Shown one piece after another: positions 1 to 5,098 of a stretch of DNA of 6,318 nt. The stretch lies in NCBI GenBank assembly GCA_017940105.1, contig JAGAZG010000103.1, forward strand, positions 1-6,318, read 5' to 3'. The translations under genes and the position numbers were made by a program. Origin of the DNA: Mailhella sp. Lineage in GTDB: Bacteria > Desulfobacterota > Desulfovibrionia > Desulfovibrionales > Desulfovibrionaceae. The notes beneath the pieces are model-generated. The model had not been told where the DNA came from. It searched no databases and worked only from the letters and a program-made list of their open reading frames with translations. How positions within the stretch are numbered: position 1 is the stretch's first letter; each line of letters opens with the position of its first letter.

Positions 1-38
1 AATGCCATGTTTCACGTGAAACATGGCATTTTTCTTTT
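1..38 (+). terminator. Terminator-like hairpin containing parS site 1
   Basis: Positions 1-30 are a perfect 30-base palindrome followed by a T-rich run (about ten pyrimidines, mostly T, from 29). As RNA it would form a 13-base-pair stem closed by the four-base loop ACGU and then a U-tract, which is the layout of a Rho-independent terminator on the + strand. It would end transcription coming from the gene to the left, which is outside the window, and separate it from parA. The core is also a perfect parS, so the palindrome is explained by ParB binding too. The extra seven matching bases on each side and the T-tract are not needed for parS. Termination itself is inferred. Confidence 0.6.
8..23. 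promoter_or_regulatory. parS: parS site 1, perfect ParB-binding centromere site
   Basis: The 16 bases TGTTTCACGTGAAACA match the widely conserved chromosomal parS consensus at every position and form a perfect palindrome. ParB dimers recognise this site through their helix-turn-helix, switch to a closed clamp with CTP and slide onto flanking DNA. It lies about 107 bases before the parA start and next to the parB gene that supplies its binding protein, the usual arrangement near oriC. It is embedded in a longer, terminator-like palindrome. Confidence 0.96.
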
Positions 39-56
39 CCTTAGCCAATCGCAATT

Positions 57-72
57 TGTTTCACGTGAAACG
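57..72. promoter_or_regulatory. parS: parS site 2, one mismatch from consensus
   Basis: TGTTTCACGTGAAACG matches the parS consensus at 15 of 16 positions; only the last base differs (G for A). Its centre is 49 bases from the centre of site 1, close to five helical turns. It directly precedes the probable parA promoter and ribosome binding site, so ParB bound here could also repress or modulate parAB; that regulatory role is inferred. Unlike site 1 it is not extended into a longer palindrome and has no T-tract. Confidence 0.93.
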
Positions 73-73
73 C

Positions 74-102
74 TTGATTTTCGCTATTGCAACGTTTATG
101 AA
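74..102 (+). promoter_or_regulatory. Possible sigma-70-type promoter for parAB
   Basis: TTGATT at 74-79 (four of six to TTGACA) and TATGAA at 97-102 (four of six to TATAAT) are separated by 17 bases. Transcription would start near 109, leaving a leader of about 20 bases that carries the parA ribosome binding site. The -35 element is only two bases from parS site 2, which would suit ParB autoregulation. The match is modest, and the palindrome at 1-30 suggests that parA needs its own promoter nearby. Confidence 0.35.
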
Positions 103-117
103 AAGGAGCAACAGAAC

Positions 118-123
118 AAGGAG
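118..123 (+). promoter_or_regulatory. Ribosome binding site that fixes the parA TTG start
   Basis: AAGGAG is a full Shine-Dalgarno match ending six bases before the TTG at 130. The open frame continues upstream to an ATG at 7, but that ATG sits in the parS palindrome and has no ribosome binding site. A second AAGGAG-like stretch at 103-108 lies too far from the TTG. Confidence 0.8.
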
Positions 124-129
124 TTATTC

Positions 130-900
130 TTGTCAAGAATCATAGCTGTAGCCAATCAAAAAGGCGGCGTAGGAAAAACGACAACTTCAGTAAATTTATC
201 CGCGTCGCTGGCAATAATGGAAAACAGAGTGCTGCTTGTGGATTGTGATCCACAGGCAAATTCTACGAGCTCACTCGGCTTTGAGCAGCAAAATCTTAAG
301 CATAATCTTTATACCGCATTATGTGGCAAATCAGATGCAGCTCAAGCTCTCCTGCCGACGGCGTTGCCATATTTAACACTTATGCCGTCAACAACAGATC
401 TTGTCGGCATAGAAATCGAACTCGTAGGTAAAGTCAACAGAGATTATTACCTGTCCGAATTGCTGAACACCTTAAAGGATAAATATGACTACATAGTACT
501 GGACTGCCCTCCTTCACTGGGAGTGCTGACCATAAATACGTTATGCGCGTCGCACGAAGTACTTATTCCACTGCAATGCGAATTTTTTGCACTTGAAGGA
601 ATTGTCAAGCTTATGCGTACATACGAGCAGGTGCGCAAGTATTTGAATAAGGATTTAAAAATATTAGGTGTCCTCCTGACCATGTACGATTCAAGAAACA
701 AGCTGGCGAGGCAGGTAAAGGCAGAGGCAGAAAGATGTTTTCAGGCACATATGCTGCAAACGGTCATACCTAGGAACGTGAGGCTTTCAGAAGCGCCAAG
801 CCATGGAAAAACAATAATTAATTACGATATACGTTCAAAAGGAGCCGAAGCATATCTGCAGCTGGCCAAAGAAGTCGTGAATAAAAAAGCTATGCCGTAA
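130..900 (+). CDS. parA: ParA/Soj chromosome-partitioning ATPase
   Basis: ParA-family ATPase of 256 residues that drives chromosome segregation: the ATP-bound dimer binds nucleoid DNA non-specifically and is released when ParB-parS stimulates hydrolysis. The deviant Walker A motif KGGVGKTT is at residues 11-18 with the signature lysine K11, the A' motif DCDPQ at 37-41 and Walker B IVLDCPP at 121-127. Near the C-terminus is PRNVRLSEAPSHGK, typical of chromosomal Soj proteins. Length fits the small chromosomal ParA class with no N-terminal DNA-binding domain, unlike plasmid P1-type ParA. The start is TTG at 130, chosen because AAGGAG lies six bases upstream and the protein then begins SRIIAVANQKGG, the normal family start. 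The longer frame from position 7 would translate both parS sites and is rejected. parB follows after 24 bases, presumably in the same operon. Confidence 0.96.
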   Translation: MSRIIAVANQKGGVGKTTTSVNLSASLAIMENRVLLVDCDPQANSTSSLGFEQQNLKHNLYTALCGKSDAAQALLPTALPYLTLMPSTTDLVGIEIELVGKVNRDYYLSELLNTLKDKYDYIVLDCPPSLGVLTINTLCASHEVLIPLQCEFFALEGIVKLMRTYEQVRKYLNKDLKILGVLLTMYDSRNKLARQVKAEAERCFQAHMLQTVIPRNVRLSEAPSHGKTIINYDIRSKGAEAYLQLAKEVVNKKAMP

Positions 901-924
901 GCGGCACTTACCAAGAGAAAAAAC

Positions 925-1836
925 ATGAGCAGCAAAGAATGGGGATTGGGAAGAGGCATCAGCAGCTTGTTTCCTGCAACTGAACAGGAAAAGGACGAAT
1001 CAACGACTAAACTGGCGTTGACTCAGTTGGCTGCCAGTCAAAATCAGCCAAGAAAACGCTTTGACAGCAACGCGCTGGCAGAGCTTGCTTCTTCAGTTAA
1101 AAAACAGGGAATCCTGCAGCCACTGCTGGTCAGGCTTATGCCGGGAACAACGCCGCAGCGATACGAAATAGTAGCGGGAGAAAGACGCTGGCGTGCTGCA
1201 AAAATGGCGGGACTGACAGAAGTACCTGTCATAATAACCTGCTATACGGATAAAGAAGCCATGACGGTTGCTCTGGTGGAAAATCTCCAGCGTGAAAATC
1301 TCAATCCAATGGAAGAAGCGGAAGCATTAAAGGCATTAAGGGAAGCCCATAACCTAAGCCAGGAGCAACTTGCGGAACAACTTGGCAAAAGCCGTTCTGC
1401 CGTGGCAAACTCATTAAGACTGCTGCAGCTGCCCGCAAACATGCAGGATGCCGTTTTCGAGGGTGAAATAAGCGCCGGGCACGCCAGGGCACTGCTGAGC
1501 ATTGCTGAAAAAAGCCTGCAAGAAAAACTTTATGCGGCAATACAGGAACGGCATCTTTCAGTACGGGAAGCAGAAGCGGCAGCAGAAAACTGCAGGCAAA
1601 AAGGACGTCTGCCAGAATATTTAGAAATAAGAGATGACCGGCAGGAAACTCAACAGAAAAAAAAGCGTGCGGTAAAACCGCAAACGGTAAAAGATCTTCA
1701 AAGCTTATTGCGCAGGCTCAGCGGCAAAAGAGCATCCATAAGCGGCGATGGTATGCGAGGGAACATTACCATTCCATACGCATCGGAAGAAGAGCTAGAA
1801 GCCCTTATTGAAATGCTCACAGAGAATAAATCCTAG
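925..1836 (+). CDS. parB: ParB/Spo0J centromere-binding CTPase
   Basis: ParB of 303 residues, close to the usual chromosomal length. It binds parS (two sites just upstream of parA), uses CTP to clamp and spread along DNA, recruits SMC in many bacteria and stimulates ParA. The N-terminal LGRGISSLF (residues 8-16) is the conserved ParA-contacting peptide. The CTP-binding domain has GERRWRA (85-91) and ENLQRENLNPMEEA (119-132). A helix-turn-helix lies around 145-169 (LSQEQLAEQLGKSRSAVANSL), followed by SAGHARALL (183-191). A charged, Lys/Gln-rich linker (about 239-251) leads to the C-terminal dimerisation domain (about 252-303). The ATG at 925 has only a weak purine-rich ribosome site (AAGAGA at 913-918), so translation may depend partly on coupling to parA. 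The TAG stop falls inside the left end of a possible repeat element. Confidence 0.96.
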   Translation: MSSKEWGLGRGISSLFPATEQEKDESTTKLALTQLAASQNQPRKRFDSNALAELASSVKKQGILQPLLVRLMPGTTPQRYEIVAGERRWRAAKMAGLTEVPVIITCYTDKEAMTVALVENLQRENLNPMEEAEALKALREAHNLSQEQLAEQLGKSRSAVANSLRLLQLPANMQDAVFEGEISAGHARALLSIAEKSLQEKLYAAIQERHLSVREAEAAAENCRQKGRLPEYLEIRDDRQETQQKKKRAVKPQTVKDLQSLLRRLSGKRASISGDGMRGNITIPYASEEELEALIEMLTENKS

Positions 1837-2051
1837 AGCATTAAAAAAATGCTCGAGAAAGTTTTACCGGAGGCAAAGCTGTCTCGCCAGGCATGAGTAG
1901 CCTGGATTGTCAATGCGGCGAAGCCGCTTCCTCCAGGGCCACGCAGGCCGCATTCACTTCCGGCGTCAAGCGAAATGGCTGGCATAAGGGGACTACGAGC
2001 TCGTAAAGTGTATCCAGAGCGATAGCCTCAATATTTCTGAAAGTGCTCTAG
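1833..2051. repeat. Hairpin-rich intergenic element, possibly a small palindromic repeat
   Basis: This covers most of the 250-base gap between the convergent parB and rsmB genes. It is bounded by an 8-base inverted repeat: CTAGAGCA at 1833-1840 and TGCTCTAG at 2044-2051. Inside are several hairpins: GAGCATT/AATGCTC (1836-1842 with 1848-1854); a 14-position stem with two mismatches and one wobble (1855-1868 with 1872-1885); CCAGGC/GCCTGG (1887-1892 with 1900-1905); AATGCGGC/GCCGCATT (1912-1919 with 1947-1954), which competes with a short GCGGC/GCCGC hairpin (1915-1919 with 1923-1927); and a 12-base palindrome (1994-2005). No T-tract follows any hairpin, so none is a good terminator. It could be a MITE- or REP-like repeat or a structured RNA; one copy cannot decide. 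No transposase or convincing gene is present. Confidence 0.4.
1855..1885. other. Strong imperfect hairpin downstream of parB
   Basis: GAGAAAGTTTTACC (1855-1868) pairs with GGCAAAGCTGTCTC (1872-1885) across a three-base loop. Twelve of 14 positions pair, one of them as a G-U wobble on the + strand transcript. It lies 18 bases after the parB stop codon. No U-run follows, so it may protect the parB mRNA 3' end from exonucleases or simply be part of the surrounding repeat element. Confidence 0.5.
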
Positions 2052-2086
2052 AGGGCAAAAAGGCATCTGGCAATCAGAGAATACAG

Positions 2087-3478
2087 TTAGCGCTTGTGCA
2101 AGATAGCAAGATAAAGAGAATCCTGACCTCGGATTTGAGGCAGAAACATCTGGCTTGATTCAAGTACTGCGTCACGATGATGTTTTATAAAGCGGTCAAC
2201 CTGCAGTTCATTTTCATCCGCATTATATGCGCACGTGACATAAAAAAGCTGTCCATCAGACGACAGGTTATTCCAGGCATGGCATAAAATATCTTTTTGA
2301 AGATCTACTGCAAAATCGAGCCAATTCTTTGTGATCCTGAACTTGATTTCGGGATTGCGGGCCAGGGTTCCGGTGCCGCTGCAGGGCGCGTCAAGCAAAA
2401 TGGCAGAAAAAATTCCAGTGACATCCTGGGCTCTGCATGTTTTTATTTCAGGCAATGGGAGTCCAAGCCTATGAAAATTCATCTGCAAATCAGCGACGCG
2501 TCTTGAAGAAGGATCCGTGGCAAGGGCGACATGCACGCCCTGCTCCATTAAGGCCGAAGTTTTACCTCCGCGTCCGCAGCAGCAATCCCAAAGCTCAATG
2601 AGACCACACCTGCTGCGAAGACGGTTAGCAACAGCTTCTGCCACAAGCTGTGAAGAAGTGCCCTGACGTGAGATAATGCCGGCTTTCTCAAAAGAAACGA
2701 GCTGATTCCAAACGTCGATACCTGTATCGTGCGCGGCATCTGAAATTGCTTCATGGCAAAAACCATGTGATCCGCAAGGGGCAGCGCCAAGAGAAAGCAT
2801 TTGATTTAGCACAGCCTGCGCGCCTGGTCGAAAAAAATTAATGCGCCAGCATGCAGCTGGTGCCTGAGTAAGCGAGCGAGCCATATTGACGGCATGCAAA
2901 GCGCCATATTGGCGCACCCACTGCTGAGCAAGCCACAAAGGAATAGAACCGGCATGAGCAATATCAATGGGTGATGAAGACTCTCCCAGAGACAAAAGCC
3001 ATTCATGGATGTCATCAAAAATAAGACGGTATTCAGCAGCTGTTTTTCGTAGAACGGCATTGACGAGACCAGCGCTTCGCTCACCAAGAAAATGACGGGC
3101 AAGCCCTGTCAATTCGTTGACAGATGCATGGGGAGGAATGCCAGGCATAAAAATAAGTTCATAAGCGCCAAGTCTGAGCAAATGACGGATCATACGCGAA
3201 AGCGAGTCCGGACGGGGCAGAAAGCGAGTGAGAGCGCCATCAAGAATGCATGCATGGCGAAGCACACCATAGACAAGTTCAGAAAGCAAAGAACTGTCAA
3301 CATCAGACAATGCGAACTTAGCAGATTCACCAGCAAGAAGCGAAGCTAGGGGTGCGTCGCCTGACTTGCCGCAAAATACAGAGTGCAACAGCAAAAGGGC
3401 ACATTCACGGACTTTTGAAACACCAAAATTATGAGGGCTTTTTTTATTATGTTTGATATGAGAACTGCATTGTTGCAT
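2087..3478 (-). CDS. rsmB: 16S rRNA m5C967 methyltransferase RsmB (Sun/Fmu)
   Basis: Methylates C967 of 16S rRNA with S-adenosylmethionine. The first part (to about residue 155) is the NusB-like RNA-binding domain typical of RsmB. The C-terminal Rossmann methyltransferase domain has the SAM motif DCCCGRGGKT (residues 298-307), the motif IV DAPCSGTGT (from 363, Cys366) and the motif VI TCAYNADENE with the expected catalytic Cys416. Motif I departs from the usual CAAPGGKT form. The chosen ATG at 3478 gives 463 residues and is preceded by GAGGGGTTTT, a reasonable ribosome site. An ATG at 3508 would add ten residues but has no ribosome site, and the conserved domain starts only near SKVREC, about 20 residues into the chosen protein. 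It is the last gene of the aspS-def-fmt-rsmB run; no clear terminator follows, only a 4-base-pair hairpin and TTTTT around 2057-2078. Confidence 0.93.
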   Translation of the reverse strand: MQQCSSHIKHNKKSPHNFGVSKVRECALLLLHSVFCGKSGDAPLASLLAGESAKFALSDVDSSLLSELVYGVLRHACILDGALTRFLPRPDSLSRMIRHLLRLGAYELIFMPGIPPHASVNELTGLARHFLGERSAGLVNAVLRKTAAEYRLIFDDIHEWLLSLGESSSPIDIAHAGSIPLWLAQQWVRQYGALHAVNMARSLTQAPAACWRINFFRPGAQAVLNQMLSLGAAPCGSHGFCHEAISDAAHDTGIDVWNQLVSFEKAGIISRQGTSSQLVAEAVANRLRSRCGLIELWDCCCGRGGKTSALMEQGVHVALATDPSSRRVADLQMNFHRLGLPLPEIKTCRAQDVTGIFSAILLDAPCSGTGTLARNPEIKFRITKNWLDFAVDLQKDILCHAWNNLSSDGQLFYVTCAYNADENELQVDRFIKHHRDAVLESSQMFLPQIRGQDSLYLAILHKR

Positions 3479-3519
3479 AAAACCCCTCATTCGGGCTGCA
3501 ATGCGCATTTATTGATGTT

Positions 3520-4503
3520 TTAGAAAGAATCAGTAACTAATGCCATGCGGCCAAAAGGTTCGTTCATGCCCTTAAGCCATCCATTGCGAAAATCAGACGC
3601 TTTCATCGTTCCCTTGCCTGCGGGCCGTAGTTCATTGACTTTATATGCACCTGATCCACAGGCGACGACCAGGCTTTGTCCATGCATACCGACCAAAGTG
3701 CCGGGTGTGCAACCAGTATCTGTATCTATAGGTTCGCCAGGCGTCAGGCGCAGAGGCAATGGAGCCTTTCCATCCAAAAGCAGGGTTGTCCTTGCTCCAG
3801 GAAAAGGGCTCAGGCCGCGTATCAGATTATGGATGGAATGAGCGTCAAAAGACCAGTCAATGAGTTCTTCATTGGCAGTGATCTTATGCGCATATGTGGC
3901 AAGTTCGCTATTTTGCGGTACAAAGGCTGCACGCCCTTCAGCAATCATGCGAAGAGCTCCGACAATCAGTTGCGATCCATGAAGGGCCAGTTCATCAAAT
4001 AAAGTGCCGGCAGTATCGCCAGGTTCAATGCTGACGGCCTGCTGCAGCAGCACGGGGCCGGTATCAAGGCCAGCTTCCATCTTCATGATAGAGACTCCGG
4101 TGACGTGGTCGCCGTTCATGACAGCCCGTTGGATGGGAGCAGCACCGCGATACCTGGGCAAAAGCGAAGCGTGAACATTAAGAGGGAAAAGAGATGGAAT
4201 ATCCAGGACGCTCTGCGGCAAAATAAGACCGTAAGCGGCAACGACAAGGACGTCAGGCGTCATGGCGGCCAGCGCGTCAACGTCATCACGATTGCGAAAA
4301 TTAAGTGGCTGATAAACAGGCAGCCCAAGCTCATCAGCCAGTGTTTTGACAGCTGACGGGCGAAGTTTTTTGCCACGGCCGGCAGGTCGGTCCGGTTGCG
4401 TGTAAACGGCAGTTACGCAGCAATCGTTATATTCGGCAAGGGAACGCAGGATGGAAGCCGCAAAATCAGGCGTCCCCATAAAAACAATGCGTAATTTATT
4501 CAT
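3520..4503 (-). CDS. fmt: Methionyl-tRNA formyltransferase
   Basis: Transfers a formyl group from 10-formyltetrahydrofolate to the amino group of initiator Met-tRNA. At 327 residues it is close to family length. The N-terminal Rossmann formyltransferase domain begins KLRIVFMGTPDFA and has YTQPDRPAGRGKKLRP (34-49), a tRNA-contacting stretch. Catalytic residues are visible as N109 and H111 in LNVHASLLPRYRGAAPI and D147 in GLDTGP. The C-terminal OB-fold-like tRNA-binding domain begins near residue 210. The start is the ATG at 4503, with GGGG about six bases upstream. The frame is open to an ATG at 4539, but that would translate a terminator-like hairpin and add a non-family peptide. def, whose product removes the same formyl group, lies upstream, 78 bases away, and rsmB follows. 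Confidence 0.97.
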   Translation of the reverse strand: MNKLRIVFMGTPDFAASILRSLAEYNDCCVTAVYTQPDRPAGRGKKLRPSAVKTLADELGLPVYQPLNFRNRDDVDALAAMTPDVLVVAAYGLILPQSVLDIPSLFPLNVHASLLPRYRGAAPIQRAVMNGDHVTGVSIMKMEAGLDTGPVLLQQAVSIEPGDTAGTLFDELALHGSQLIVGALRMIAEGRAAFVPQNSELATYAHKITANEELIDWSFDAHSIHNLIRGLSPFPGARTTLLLDGKAPLPLRLTPGEPIDTDTGCTPGTLVGMHGQSLVVACGSGAYKVNELRPAGKGTMKASDFRNGWLKGMNEPFGRMALVTDSF

Positions 4504-4520
4504 GTAAAGCCCCGCAAAGC

Positions 4521-4553
4521 AAAAGCCGGGACCAGGCAAAGCCGGATCCCGGC
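4521..4553 (-). terminator. Terminator-like hairpin between def and fmt
   Basis: Read on the minus strand, GCCGGGA (4553-4547) pairs with TCCCGGC (4531-4525). The inside continues as CCGGC, a TTT loop and GCC-T-GG, giving about 12 mostly G-C pairs with one unpaired base on each side. TTTTGCTTT follows immediately (4524-4516). This is a good Rho-independent terminator layout lying 28 bases after the def stop codon and ending 17 bases before the fmt ATG. It probably reduces readthrough from aspS-def into fmt-rsmB, or acts as an attenuator; no room for a full promoter remains between it and fmt. Confidence 0.65.
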
Positions 4554-4581
4554 CATAAACCGGTAATGGCAGGAAAAAAAA

Positions 4582-5094
4582 TTACTTCCTGTTCTTTTTC
4601 ATCTTTTTATCATACAATGACCGCTTAAGAAAACTTATGTGGTCAATGAACAATTTGCCGTCAAGGTGATCAGTTTCGTGCTGCATGCATGCGCCGTAAT
4701 ACCCCTCACCTTCTATATGGACAGGCTTGCCTTCAAGATCCATAGCGTCCAATGCCACGCGTCTTGGCCTCTTGACCTTGGCGCGCAAGTCAGGCACCGA
4801 CAGGCAGCCCTCATTTTCTTCATGGGGCTTGGGATCAAGAACAGTGATCACGGGATTGATAAAGACGCGAAAGTCCTGAGGCAGATCATCCTGCTCCTTT
4901 TCGAGAGAAACATCAATGATAACCATGCGTTTTAATACGCCTATCTGAGGCGCAGCAATGCCGACGCCACCAACGGTGACAAGCGTGTCGAGCATGTCTT
5001 TTGCAAGGGAACGCACTTCGTCATCGATTTCGGCGACAGGCTCACAGATCTTTGCTAGGACAGGATCGGGATATTGAACAACTGGACGCAGCAT
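4582..5094 (-). CDS. def: Peptide deformylase
   Basis: Metal-dependent hydrolase that removes the N-formyl group from nascent polypeptides at the ribosome exit. The protein has 170 residues, the normal bacterial length. All three family motifs are intact: GVGIAAPQ (43-50), EGCLS (95-99) with the metal-ligand Cys97, and HETDH (139-143) with ligands His139 and His143 and catalytic Glu140. The C-terminus is lysine-rich (KRSLYDKKMKKNRK). The ATG at 5094 is chosen because AAGGA sits about eight bases upstream, inside the end of aspS, and the protein then starts at the family-typical MLRPVVQYPDPVL. A start at 5136 would overlap aspS by 38 bases and add a non-family leader. The gap to aspS is only four bases, so the two are likely translationally coupled. 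Confidence 0.97.
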   Translation of the reverse strand: MLRPVVQYPDPVLAKICEPVAEIDDEVRSLAKDMLDTLVTVGGVGIAAPQIGVLKRMVIIDVSLEKEQDDLPQDFRVFINPVITVLDPKPHEENEGCLSVPDLRAKVKRPRRVALDAMDLEGKPVHIEGEGYYGACMQHETDHLDGKLFIDHISFLKRSLYDKKMKKNRK

Positions 5095-5098
5095 AAGG

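Noticed and set aside
7..129. N-terminal extension of ParA from the ATG at position 7
   Set aside because: It would translate both parS sites, has no ribosome binding site and lacks any family-like sequence; the TTG at 130 has an ideal site and starts at the conserved region.
98..145. A 15-codon frame beginning ATGAAAAGGAGC that overlaps the parA start
   Set aside because: It has no upstream ribosome binding site and its codons coincide with the parA ribosome binding site; most likely chance.
237..254. Inverted repeat TGTGGAT-TGTG-ATCCACA, reminiscent of paired DnaA boxes
   Set aside because: It encodes the conserved VDCDPQ motif of ParA, each arm matches the DnaA box imperfectly, and no cluster of further boxes or AT-rich unwinding region is present.
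1836..1854. GAGCATT/AATGCTC hairpin as the parB terminator
   Set aside because: The stem is short, A-T-rich at its top and followed by GAGAAAG rather than a T-run; treated as part of the gap element.
1913..1987. Small + strand frame of 24 codons starting ATGCGGCGAAGC
   Set aside because: No ribosome binding site, an arginine-rich shadow-like composition, and it falls within the inverted repeats.
2057..2078. Terminator for rsmB on the minus strand
   Set aside because: Only a four-pair TCTG/CAGA stem before TTTTT; too weak to call.
3479..3508. Ten-residue upstream extension of RsmB from the ATG at 3508
   Set aside because: No ribosome binding site precedes it, while GAGGGG lies just before the ATG at 3478; the choice remains moderately uncertain.
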